Positions 6,246-12,386 of a DNA stretch of 12,386 nucleotides are shown piece after piece. Origin of the DNA: Deltaproteobacteria bacterium. Lineage in GTDB: Bacteria; Desulfobacterota; JAFDIG01. The first letter of the stretch is position 1; the number at the start of each line of letters is the position of its first letter. The notes under the pieces were generated by a model, which worked only from the letters and a program-made list of their open reading frames with translations, searched no databases and was not told where the DNA came from. The stretch spans positions 1-12,386 of the forward strand of contig JAFDIG010000043.1 in the NCBI GenBank assembly GCA_019308145.1. Reading direction: 5' to 3'. A program made the position numbers and the translations under genes.

Positions 6246-6287
6246 GAGGAGGAGTCCATATGAAAAAATTTTTCTCCTCATTTTTTT
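6246..6287 (+). promoter_or_regulatory. Hairpin overlapping a strong ribosome site, with following T-tract
   Basis: The purine run at 6246-6254 contains GAGGAG in two registers, complementary to CTCCTC at 6274-6279. A seven-T run follows at 6281-6287. The sequence can be read in two ways: a weak 6-bp, large-loop terminator 50 nt after the MFS stop, or a Shine-Dalgarno sequence that its own coding region can mask. A TATAAT-like -10 is seen about 15 nt upstream. Confidence 0.4.
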
Positions 6288-6328
6288 GCCTTTTTACTTT
6301 AATCCTTATGCTTAACTTTTTTAGTTGA
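6260..6328 (+). CDS. Possible 22-residue hydrophobic micro-protein
   Basis: ATG at 6260 lies 6 nt after a near-perfect GAGGAGGAG ribosome site and opens a frame MKKFFSSFFCLFTLILMLNF, then FS and TGA at 6326-6328. The peptide has two lysines followed by one hydrophobic stretch of membrane-spanning length, like small single-pass membrane peptides or a bare signal sequence. It lies between the Fsr-like MFS gene and the flavin reductase gene, 43 nt before the latter. It may be a real small protein, a leader peptide, or the remains of a truncated exported-protein gene. The T- and C-rich coding sequence overlaps a possible terminator, which weakens the case. Confidence 0.35.
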   Translation: MKKFFSSFFCLFTLILMLNFFS

Positions 6329-6371
6329 ATTACTGTTTTTAAACTTTGTCTATTACAAAAGGAGGGAGATT

Positions 6372-6896
6372 ATGAAAGAGATATCTTTAAATAGAGCGAT
6401 TGAGCTTGCATCACCATATCCTTATGCCCTTTTGGTAACAATTGATAAAGATGAGAAGCCAAATATAATGGGGCTTTCATGGTGGAATTTTGTTTCCTTT
6501 AATCCTATATTAATTATAGTATCAGTCGCTCCAGAAAGATATAGTTATAAATGCCTTACTCATAACAAGGAATTTGTGCTTTCAATACCAGCAGAAGACC
6601 AGGCTAAAGGGGCATGGGTCTGTGGCATAAAGTCAGGGGCAGAAGTTGACAAGTTTAAAGAAGCAGGTTTTAAACCTATTTCCTCAAAAAAAGTAAAACC
6701 CCCCATTATTGATGGGGTAACAGTTGCTTTTGAATGCAAGGTAGTAAAGGAGATAGAGGTAGGGGATCATAACCTGTTTTTAGGAGAAGTGGTTGCAATC
6801 CATGGTAATCCAGATAAATCATCTCATTTATATACTATTCATTATCGTAAAATATTGTCGATTGACCAAGAAGGTAATATTAATATGAATCCTTAA
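6372..6896 (+). CDS. Flavin reductase-like FMN-binding protein (flavoredoxin type)
   Basis: A 174-residue cytoplasmic protein of the flavin reductase-like split-barrel family (PF01613), which binds FMN and acts as an NAD(P)H:flavin reductase or an electron carrier such as flavoredoxin. Evidence is the overall order: N-terminal substrate strand PYALLVTIDKDEKPNIMGLSW (15-35 approx.), then ERYSYKCLTHNKEFVLSIP (55-75 approx., FMN-phosphate region), the GAWVCGIKSGAEVDKF helix, and the conserved GDHNLFLGEVV strand (about 131-141). The length is typical for the stand-alone domain. The ATG follows AGGAGGGAG, a strong ribosome site. The MFS gene begins 11 nt after its stop, so the pair is likely an operon. 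The physiological partner is not shown by the sequence. Confidence 0.88.
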   Translation: MKEISLNRAIELASPYPYALLVTIDKDEKPNIMGLSWWNFVSFNPILIIVSVAPERYSYKCLTHNKEFVLSIPAEDQAKGAWVCGIKSGAEVDKFKEAGFKPISSKKVKPPIIDGVTVAFECKVVKEIEVGDHNLFLGEVVAIHGNPDKSSHLYTIHYRKILSIDQEGNINMNP

Positions 6897-6907
6897 GAAA
6901 TAGTTCA

Positions 6908-8140
6908 ATGAAATCAAAATCTTCATATGCAAAATATATAGTTGCAGTTTCTTTTTTAACTGTATTTGCAAATTATGGTACAAGATATACTTTTGGTGTC
7001 TTTTTTAAACCTCTTTTAGATGAATTTTCCATTAGCCGCACTGCTGTCTCAGCAATCTTTTCTTTAAATATATTAGTATACGGGCTTTCAGTCCCTTTTA
7101 CAGGATGGCTTACTGATCGTTTTGGGGGACGTTGGGTAGTAGTAACTGGTGGTATATTAGGTGGGTTTGGCTTTATCATGATGGCCATATCTCACAAGAT
7201 TTGGGAAATATATTTTGCTTATGGTGTTATGATTGCTATTGGGTCAGCCTTGATGGGATATAGTGTTGTAACAACTATTGTTAGTCGTTGGTTTGATAAG
7301 AAGAAAGGATTAGCAAATGGGATTACTTCTATAGGAATTGGTGCAGGAACCCTTATTCTTTCTCCCCTTGCTGGCTGGATGATTAAATATATGGGATATA
7401 GAGATTCATTCATAATTTTAGGAATATTTATTTTCCTAATAGTCTCTATTCCATCATTTATAGTATTTAGATATACATATCCTCATCAAATTAGCTCAGA
7501 AAAGTCCAGTCAAATTATAGCAGATTTTTCATTAAGGGATCTTTTGGTTTCTAAATCATTTTGGTTTTTATCTTGTATATATTTTATGTATATATTTTCT
7601 GATTTTTCTGCTTTTACTCATCAGGTTATTTATGCAAGAGATATGGGAATCGAAGCAGTAGCAGCTGCATCTATTGGTGGCTTGATTGGAGGTGCAAGTA
7701 TATTAGGTAGATTTTTCTTTCCTTGGTTATCAGATCATCTAAGACAAAGAAAGTATTCTCTTATTATTGCCTATCTCTGGATAATAGCAGGGTTTATCAT
7801 ATTGAATAATGTGAAAACCATTTCTGGTTTTTATTTATACGCATTAGTATTAGGTATTGGATATGGTGGTGTTGGTGGGCTTTTTCCTTCTTTGGTTTCA
7901 GAACGATTTCCTCAAAATAGAATGGGTGTCGCAATGGGTGTAATAACAACCTTAGGTTGTGTTGGCGGAGTAATTGGTCCTGTTATAGCTGGTTATACTT
8001 TTGAATTAACAGGAAAATACTTCTGGGTTTGGAATCTGGTGATTTTTATCTCTTTAATTGGTGTGCTTAGTAGTTTTTTGTTGCCAAAAAGTATAAGGAA
8101 AGGAATCGTTTCACCTTTTGAGATAACAAGTGATTTATAA
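6908..8140 (+). CDS. MFS transporter, oxalate:formate/monocarboxylate type
   Basis: A 410-residue inner-membrane protein with about 12 segments. The N-terminal segment NYGTRYTFGVFFKPLLDEF (22-40), the loop 2-3 motif GWLTDRFGGRWV (66-77) and the RWFDKKKGLANGIT motif (127-140) before segment 5 are typical of the OFA and monocarboxylate-porter branches of the MFS. A second-half motif appears around GRFFFPWLSDHLRQRK. Expected substrates are small carboxylates such as oxalate, formate, pyruvate or lactate, but which one cannot be told. The start ATG has no clear ribosome site (only AAATAG nearby) and lies 11 nt after the flavin reductase stop, suggesting coupled translation from that gene. Confidence 0.85.
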   Translation: MKSKSSYAKYIVAVSFLTVFANYGTRYTFGVFFKPLLDEFSISRTAVSAIFSLNILVYGLSVPFTGWLTDRFGGRWVVVTGGILGGFGFIMMAISHKIWEIYFAYGVMIAIGSALMGYSVVTTIVSRWFDKKKGLANGITSIGIGAGTLILSPLAGWMIKYMGYRDSFIILGIFIFLIVSIPSFIVFRYTYPHQISSEKSSQIIADFSLRDLLVSKSFWFLSCIYFMYIFSDFSAFTHQVIYARDMGIEAVAAASIGGLIGGASILGRFFFPWLSDHLRQRKYSLIIAYLWIIAGFIILNNVKTISGFYLYALVLGIGYGGVGGLFPSLVSERFPQNRMGVAMGVITTLGCVGGVIGPVIAGYTFELTGKYFWVWNLVIFISLIGVLSSFLLPKSIRKGIVSPFEITSDL

Positions 8141-8173
8141 ATAAAATATTTTCAATGGAAAACTTAAAAAGTC

Positions 8174-8183
8174 AAAGGAGGAG
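8174..8183 (+). promoter_or_regulatory. Orphan strong Shine-Dalgarno sequence before ubiE
   Basis: AAAGGAGGAG is the best ribosome site in this part of the window, yet no ATG, GTG or TTG follows at normal distance. The next codons in the ubiE frame are ATA, ATA, ATC. The frame stays open from here to the ubiE ATG at 8223, so initiation at a rare AUA/AUC codon, or a standby site feeding downstream starts, is conceivable. Confidence 0.4.
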
Positions 8184-8205
8184 ATAATAATCAAAAGGAA
8201 GGCTC

Positions 8206-8223
8206 ATGCTGAATCTATTTTGA
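8206..8223 (+). CDS. Possible five-codon leader ORF overlapping the ubiE start
   Basis: ATG at 8206 with AAGGAAGG just upstream (8195-8202) encodes only MLNLF before TGA at 8221-8223. That stop shares its A with the ubiE ATG (TGATG), the usual arrangement for translational coupling. Since ubiE lacks its own ribosome site at the ATG, a ribosome ending on this mini-ORF could restart there. No codon bias for a single amino acid is seen, so classical attenuation is not suggested. Confidence 0.3.
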   Translation: MLNLF

Positions 8224-8924
8224 TGAAAAAAGAATCTAAAATTATTGCTCAAATGTTTGATCAGATCGCTTTTCGATATGATATGCTAAATCATCTTCTC
8301 TCATTTGGGTTAGATAAAAAATGGCGAGAGATAACAGTAAAAGAGATGAATCTAAAATCAAAGGAGAGGGTTCTTGATTTAGCGACAGGGACAGGCGATC
8401 TTGCTTTTTTAGCGTCAAAAATTTCTCCTGATTCCTTTATAGTTGGGGTTGATATATCAACAGAAATGCTTAAGATAGCGAAAAAAAAGATAAGAAAACA
8501 AAATAGGTCTTTAAGCTTCCAAATACTTGCTTCAGATGCTTTATCGCTTGCTTTTAAAGATAACTCTTTTGACAAGGTGATGATAGCATTTGGCATAAGA
8601 AACATTGGATATATAAAGGGTAGTTTTCGTGAATTCTATAGAGTTTTAAAACCAAAAGGTTTATTGACTATACTTGAGTTTTCTTTACCTTTTTATTCAT
8701 GGATTAGATATCCATATCATATTTATATGAGTTATATACTCCCATTTTTTGGTGGTATCATTTCAAGAAATAGGGAAGCTTATAGTTATTTTTCACAATC
8801 GGTAAATAGCTTTTATAAGCCTTATGAGATAGAAAACCTGATAAAAAGATCTGGATTGGTCATAATAAAATCTAAACCTCTTCATTTAGGTATATGTCAT
8901 TTATATATTTCTGTTAAAAAATAG
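8223..8924 (+). CDS. menG: UbiE/MenG-type quinone C-methyltransferase
   Basis: A 233-residue class I SAM-dependent methyltransferase. In menaquinone synthesis it methylates demethylmenaquinone (in aerobes UbiE also acts on ubiquinone precursors). The N-terminal family signature YDMLNHLLSFGLDKKW is at 19-34, SAM motif I LDLATGTGD at 51-59, and the acidic ribose ligand D77 in GVDIS. DALSLAFKDNSFDKV (about 105-119) is the motif II region, and the second UbiE signature RVLKPKGLLTILEFS is at 140-154, with Lys in place of the usual Gly in PGG. The length matches the family. In this anaerobic setting menaquinone is the likely product, hence menG (ubiE would be an equal name). The start is unusual: no ribosome site at ATG 8223 or TTG 8220, with a five-codon ORF and an orphan Shine-Dalgarno upstream. 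The MFS gene ends 82 nt before it. Confidence 0.9.
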   Translation: MKKESKIIAQMFDQIAFRYDMLNHLLSFGLDKKWREITVKEMNLKSKERVLDLATGTGDLAFLASKISPDSFIVGVDISTEMLKIAKKKIRKQNRSLSFQILASDALSLAFKDNSFDKVMIAFGIRNIGYIKGSFREFYRVLKPKGLLTILEFSLPFYSWIRYPYHIYMSYILPFFGGIISRNREAYSYFSQSVNSFYKPYEIENLIKRSGLVIIKSKPLHLGICHLYISVKK

Positions 8925-8966
8925 CCATTCTTTAAAGTAATTTCTTTTTTAAATTTTATTTTTTTA

Positions 8967-8993
8967 TTGACAATTTATCTTTTCTTTTATTAA
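8967..8993 (+). promoter_or_regulatory. Candidate promoter of the phosphoesterase-archease-rtcB unit
   Basis: A consensus -35 TTGACA (8967-8972) is followed by TATTAA (8988-8993) at a short 15-nt spacing. It would give a leader of nearly 90 nt before the ATG at 9090. The short spacer makes it doubtful, but it is the best -35 match between ubiE and the next gene. Confidence 0.35.
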
Positions 8994-9089
8994 CCTTTTA
9001 ATTAGTTCGCAAAATGAAAACGTAAAATTTTAAATCTTGGTTTTCTCAGTAGGAATTCAAGAATAATTTAATTCGTGTAGGAATAGATT

Positions 9090-9833
9090 ATGAGATATGC
9101 TATAATTTCTGATATACATGCCAACCTTGAAGCCTTTGAAGTTACCCTTCAAAAGATAGACGAACTTGAGGTAGAGATGGTTGTCTGTTTAGGTGATTTG
9201 GTTGGATATAATGTAAATCCAAAGGAAATTATAAAGCTTATGCATGAAGAAGAAATAGATTGTATTATGGGGAATCACGACGCGGCTGTTTCGGGCATTG
9301 AACCTCTATCTCAGTTTAATCAAGCAGCAAAGGATGCGCTTATATGGACTCAGAAAATTTTGGATGATGAAGAGATAAATTATTTAAAAAAACTTCCAAG
9401 GGAATTGATTATTGATAATACATTTTTTATTGTTCATGGTTCAATAAAAGACCCTAACAGATATATATCTTCTGAAATAGAGGCAATGGAAGATTTTTTG
9501 CTTCTTGAAAAGAATACTAATCTCCCCCATATCTGTTTTTTTGGACATACTCATCAAATGGGTACTTTTATCTATTCTCCAAAAAATAAAAACGTTATTT
9601 CCAGCCATGAAGAACATTTCTTTTTAAGTCCTGAAAATTACTATCTTATTAATCCAGGTAGTATAGGGCAACCAAGGGATGGTGATCCAAGAGCCTCTTT
9701 TTTGATTTATGATTCTGACAGTCAAGAGATCACTTTTTATAGAGAAAAATATGATGTAGATAGTGCTGCAAACAAAGTTATTGAGTATGGATTAAACAAA
9801 ACATTAGCAGAAAGGTTATATTTAGGCTGGTAA
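9090..9833 (+). CDS. Calcineurin-like metallophosphoesterase (YfcE/MJ0936 type)
   Basis: A 247-residue cytoplasmic binuclear-metal phosphoesterase. The full set of family motifs is visible: D8-x-H10 (SDIHAN), G35-D36 with LVGYN, G61-N62-H63-D64, H116 (VHGS) and G152-H153-T154-H155. The GDLVGYNVNP and NPGSIGQPRDGDPRASF stretches are typical of the single-domain YfcE-like subfamily, which acts on phosphodiesters in vitro. The start ATG has GTAGGAAT about 6 nt upstream. It is followed by archease after a 21-nt gap and then rtcB, so it may act on RNA ends or on 2',3'-cyclic phosphates in the same repair pathway. That link rests only on the neighbourhood. Weak ribosome sites and short gaps suggest one mRNA. 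Confidence 0.88.
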   Translation: MRYAIISDIHANLEAFEVTLQKIDELEVEMVVCLGDLVGYNVNPKEIIKLMHEEEIDCIMGNHDAAVSGIEPLSQFNQAAKDALIWTQKILDDEEINYLKKLPRELIIDNTFFIVHGSIKDPNRYISSEIEAMEDFLLLEKNTNLPHICFFGHTHQMGTFIYSPKNKNVISSHEEHFFLSPENYYLINPGSIGQPRDGDPRASFLIYDSDSQEITFYREKYDVDSAANKVIEYGLNKTLAERLYLGW

Positions 9834-9854
9834 CATTTCCTTATAAGGTATAAC

Positions 9855-10274
9855 ATGGAAAAAAGATATAATTTTATAGATCATACTGCTGATATTGGTA
9901 TAGAAGTCTATGGAAAAGATAAAAAAGAGCTGTTTAAAAATGCAGGGATTGGTTTTTTTGATTTAATAACAGATATAAAAAAGATAAAAGAGAAGATTTC
10001 AGTAGATATTGAAGTTAATGCAGATAATATAGAAGAGTTAATGGTTATTTGGCTAAATGAATTAAACTATATATTTGAAGTAAAGGATTTAGTTTTTATT
10101 GATTTTGATATAAAAGAAATTTCAGACACTCATATCAAAGCTGTTGGAAAAGGGGAGAGATTTAACCCTAATATACACCCGATGGAGGAAGCAGTTAAGT
10201 CTGTTACTTATCATAAAATAGCAGTTAAAAAAGTTAAAGATGGGTATTATGCACGGGTTATCTTTGATATATGA
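9855..10274 (+). CDS. Archease, RtcB-activating protein
   Basis: A 139-residue archease. The family turns RtcB into a multiple-turnover RNA ligase, speeding its guanylylation and widening its nucleotide use. Visible hallmarks are the N-terminal DHTADIGIEVYG (9-20, with the metal-binding D13), ELMVIWLNELNYIFE (61-75), the MEEAVKSVTYHKI segment (110-122, conserved KxxTYH), and the C-terminal VIFDI with the conserved penultimate Asp (D138). Length is normal. It lies 21 nt after the phosphoesterase and 43 nt before rtcB, and most of that second gap is a hairpin. The start ATG has only a weak ATAAGG ribosome site. The archease-rtcB pairing is widespread in bacteria and archaea and supports the call. 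Confidence 0.93.
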   Translation: MEKRYNFIDHTADIGIEVYGKDKKELFKNAGIGFFDLITDIKKIKEKISVDIEVNADNIEELMVIWLNELNYIFEVKDLVFIDFDIKEISDTHIKAVGKGERFNPNIHPMEEAVKSVTYHKIAVKKVKDGYYARVIFDI

Positions 10275-10275
10275 G

Positions 10276-10308
10276 TCCCTTTGAAACCAAACAATTTTGG
10301 TTTCGGGA
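10276..10308 (+). promoter_or_regulatory. Hairpin masking part of the rtcB ribosome site
   Basis: GAAACCAA (10283-10290) pairs perfectly with TTGGTTTC (10297-10304) around the loop ACAATT. Beyond a three-T bulge, TCCC (10276-10279) pairs with GGGA (10305-10308). Those bases are the first part of the rtcB Shine-Dalgarno sequence GGGAGG (10305-10310). The structure fills almost the whole archease-rtcB gap and has no T-tract, so it is not a terminator. It could damp rtcB translation relative to archease, or be an RNA-processing site. Confidence 0.6.
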
Positions 10309-10317
10309 GGTAACATC

Positions 10318-11775
10318 ATGAATTTAAAAGGAAGTAAACTAAGGATAGAGAAGATAGATGAATGTAGATATCGTATTCCTAAAACAGGAAAAATGAGAGT
10401 AGATGGAGTTATATATGTTGACCAAAAGATGATGGATGAAATTATTGCTACTGATGAGAGCCTTATACAAGTGGCAAATGTAGCACATCTGCCAGGAATA
10501 CAAAAATATTCTTTAGCAATGCCAGATATACATTGGGGTTATGGATTTCCTATTGGTGGCGTTGCTGCTATGGATGTTGAGCAAGGGGTGATATCCCCAG
10601 GTGGTGTAGGGTATGATATCAACTGTGGCTGTAGATTACTTATTACCAGAATTTCTAAAAAGGATATAAAGGATAGGATAAGAGAACTTGTAGATGCACT
10701 TTTTAAAGCAGTTCCTTGTGGTGTTGGCTCTAAAGGAAAGATAAAACTTTCAAAAAATGAAGAAAAAAAGGTTCTTGAACAAGGTTCAAGATGGGCTGTT
10801 AAAGAAGGATTTGGCACAGAAGAGGATATTGCAAGAACAGAGGAAGGTGGAATGCTAAAAGGAGCTGATCCTGATCTTATAAGCGAAAGGGCTTTAGAAA
10901 GAGGGAAGGAGCAGTTAGGAACTTTAGGTGCTGGTAACCATTTTTTAGAGATTGGATATGTAGAAGAAATTTTTGATGAAAAAACAGCAAGAGCATTTAA
11001 TCTTTTTAAGGATCAGGTAACAATATTGATCCATTGTGGGTCTCGTGGGCTGGGACATCAGATTTGTGATGATTTCATTAGAATAATGATGAAGTCTATA
11101 GATGAGCTTGGGATTGAGCTACCAGACCGCCAACTGGTTTCTGCTTATATCAAATCAAAAGAAGGACAGGCTTATCTATCAGCTACAGCCACTGCTGCTA
11201 ATTTTGCTTGGGCTAATCGCCAGATCATAATGCATTGGGTAAGAGAAGCTTTTTCATCTACTTTGGCAGCAAATATTGATGAAATAGGATTGGAACTTTT
11301 GTATGATGTCTGCCATAACATTGCCAAGATAGAGGAGCATGAAATAGATGGAAAAAAGCGAAAGGTTTGCGTGCATAGAAAAGGAGCAACGAGGGCTTTT
11401 CCCCCGAAACATCCGGATGTACCTAAGATTTATAGGGAAGTAGGTCAACCTGTATTAATTCCAGGGGATATGGGAACAGAATCATATGTGCTTGTTGGAA
11501 CCCAAAAAGCAATGGAGGATACATTTGGTTCCACCTGTCATGGTGCAGGAAGGATTATGAGCCGTAGCAAGGCTATCAAATTTACAAAAGGAAGGGCAAT
11601 TCAAAGGGAGTTGGAAAACAAAGGAATTATCGTAAAAGCCAAGGGTTCAAAAACTTTAAAAGAAGAGGCACCTGAGGCGTATAAGGATGTCTCACATGTA
11701 GTTGATATTGTCCATAAGGCGGGGATTTCAAAGAAGGTTGCACGTATAAAACCATTAGGGGTAGTTAAGGGGTAA
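10318..11775 (+). CDS. rtcB: RNA-splicing ligase RtcB (3'-phosphate/5'-OH RNA ligase)
   Basis: A 485-residue GTP- and Mn-dependent RNA ligase that joins RNA 3'-phosphate or 2',3'-cyclic phosphate ends to 5'-OH ends through a histidine-GMP intermediate. All catalytic residues known from Pyrococcus RtcB have counterparts with a constant small offset: D100 and C103 in GYDINCGC, N207-H208 and E211 in GAGNHFLE, H239 in HCGSRGLGHQ, H333 in CHNIAK, and the guanylylated H408 in CHGAGR. The length is the archaeal type (about 480) rather than the shorter E. coli type (about 408). ATG 10318 was chosen because GGGAGGT lies 6 nt upstream; the frame extends back to TTG 10297, inside the hairpin stem. It is the last gene of the phosphoesterase-archease-rtcB set. 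Its stop overlaps the convergent kinase gene by 11 bp. It may serve tRNA repair; no RtcR-type regulator is in the window. Confidence 0.96.
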   Translation: MNLKGSKLRIEKIDECRYRIPKTGKMRVDGVIYVDQKMMDEIIATDESLIQVANVAHLPGIQKYSLAMPDIHWGYGFPIGGVAAMDVEQGVISPGGVGYDINCGCRLLITRISKKDIKDRIRELVDALFKAVPCGVGSKGKIKLSKNEEKKVLEQGSRWAVKEGFGTEEDIARTEEGGMLKGADPDLISERALERGKEQLGTLGAGNHFLEIGYVEEIFDEKTARAFNLFKDQVTILIHCGSRGLGHQICDDFIRIMMKSIDELGIELPDRQLVSAYIKSKEGQAYLSATATAANFAWANRQIIMHWVREAFSSTLAANIDEIGLELLYDVCHNIAKIEEHEIDGKKRKVCVHRKGATRAFPPKHPDVPKIYREVGQPVLIPGDMGTESYVLVGTQKAMEDTFGSTCHGAGRIMSRSKAIKFTKGRAIQRELENKGIIVKAKGSKTLKEEAPEAYKDVSHVVDIVHKAGISKKVARIKPLGVVKG

Positions 11776-12386
11776 TTATTTTATTTATTTTAGCTGATAA
11801 TCTCTCAAGGGTAAAAGGCTTTTGGATTACTCCTAATGCCCCTTGTTCAAGCACCTCTTTCAAATGTTCTTCTTTTGCATAGCCAGTTGCTATTAATACT
11901 TTTACATTCTTATTAATCTTTTTTAACTCCTGAAAAGTCTCCTTACCACTCATTACAGGCATAATCAAATCGAGGATCACTAAATCTATATCTATATTTG
12001 ATTTATAAATATTTAAACCTTTCTTACCATTTTCTGCGGTTAAAACATTATATCCTATAGACTCTAACATATCCTTTAACACATCTCTAACAACTTCTTC
12101 ATCATCAATAACAAGAATAGTTCCCTTCCCATGAATTATCTCTTCAATAGGTGTTATCTCTTTAGATTTTTTTACTTTATGATTTGCTGGTATATATATA
12201 CTAAAGGTTGTACCCATGCCAGGGTAACTTTCTACATCTATATAACCGCCATGGTTTTTGATTACCCCATAAACCATGGAAAGTCCTAAGCCTGTCCCAT
12301 GACCTTTCTCTTTTGTGGTGAAAAAAGGCTCAAATATTCTTTCCTTTACTTTTTCACTCATTCCAACTCCAGTATCAGAGATTGTG
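11765..12386 (-). CDS. Hybrid sensor histidine kinase, C-terminal part (kinase ATPase end plus receiver)
   Basis: The visible 207 codons are the 3' part of a gene that enters from the right edge; there is no true start in the window, because the frame is open through the edge with TISDTGVGMSEKV. Domain order: the end of an HATPase_c domain with the G1 box (DTGVGM), the F box (EPFFTTKEKG) and the G2 box (GHGTGLGLSMVYGVIKNHGG). A linker of about 25 residues follows, then a full receiver domain with acidic pair IDDEE, phospho-acceptor Asp in LVILDLIMP, switch Thr in IATGYA and Lys in IQKPF. The stop is at 11767-11765. The fused C-terminal receiver marks a hybrid kinase, often part of a phosphorelay. 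The input domain and target are outside the window. It overlaps the rtcB 3' end on the opposite strand. Confidence 0.93.
   Translation of the reverse strand, partial: TISDTGVGMSEKVKERIFEPFFTTKEKGHGTGLGLSMVYGVIKNHGGYIDVESYPGMGTTFSIYIPANHKVKKSKEITPIEEIIHGKGTILVIDDEEVVRDVLKDMLESIGYNVLTAENGKKGLNIYKSNIDIDLVILDLIMPVMSGKETFQELKKINKNVKVLIATGYAKEEHLKEVLEQGALGVIQKPFTLERLSAKINKIITP

Noticed and set aside
8996..9008. Thirteen-base match (TTTTAATTAGTTC) to the left arm of the hairpin at 1046-1087
   Set aside because: The match does not extend and no second arm is present at 8996; with this AT content a chance match is plausible. A genome-wide count would settle it.
9050..9084. Short direct repeat GTAGGAAT before the metallophosphoesterase gene
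   Set aside because: Only eight bases. The second copy is the gene's ribosome-site region; a regulatory meaning cannot be supported.
10297..10317. Upstream TTG start of rtcB, adding seven residues
   Set aside because: The TTG lies in a hairpin stem and has no ribosome site, while ATG 10318 has GGGAGGT at ideal spacing.
12359..12361. ATG as the start of a short response-regulator gene
   Set aside because: The upstream codons TISDTGVG complete a histidine kinase G1 box in the same frame through the window edge, so this Met is internal.

Overview
The window looks like chromosomal DNA of an AT-rich anaerobic bacterium. The proteins are rich in Lys, Ile and Phe, and the intergenic DNA is almost all A and T. 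A periplasmic tetraheme cytochrome of the c3 type, a UbiE/MenG quinone methyltransferase, an FMN flavin reductase and an archaeal-length RtcB with its archease suggest an anaerobic respirer, possibly of the Desulfobacterota (delta) lineage and possibly thermophilic. That placement is inference from gene content; no rRNA or other decisive marker is present.

Left end (1-611, minus strand): the first 33 codons of tuf (EF-Tu) lie behind four tRNA genes. In transcription order these are Thr(UGU), Tyr(GUA), Gly(UCC) and Thr(GGU), the same order and anticodons as the classic enterobacterial thrU-tyrU-glyT-thrT-tufB operon. A plausible promoter sits directly upstream. Positions 612-1095 contain no convincing gene but hold four inverted repeats. 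The last is a 17-bp perfect hairpin whose T-tract faces the plus strand, although no plus-strand gene is visible upstream.

Middle (1096-8140): a tetraheme cytochrome (minus) is divergent from a plus-strand pair, a DHH phosphoesterase and a bile-acid:sodium-symporter-like (SBF) membrane protein. A secreted protein of unknown function (minus) is divergent from a fosmidomycin-resistance-like MFS exporter. Next come a possible 22-codon membrane micro-ORF whose ribosome site lies in a hairpin, and a flavin reductase followed 11 nt later by a monocarboxylate/oxalate-formate-type MFS transporter.

Right end (8141-12386): ubiE/menG has an unusual start region, where a five-codon upstream ORF ends in a TGATG overlap with the ubiE start. 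Then comes a compact plus-strand set of metallophosphoesterase, archease and RtcB, an RNA-ligation cassette with an added phosphoesterase. The rtcB ribosome site is next to, and partly inside, a strong hairpin. The 3' end of rtcB overlaps by 11 bp the 3' end of a convergent hybrid sensor kinase/response regulator gene that runs off the right edge.

No mobile element, CRISPR array or phage gene was seen. The most unusual signals are small ones: the RNA structures and micro-ORFs at gene starts, and the unexplained noncoding region at 612-1095.
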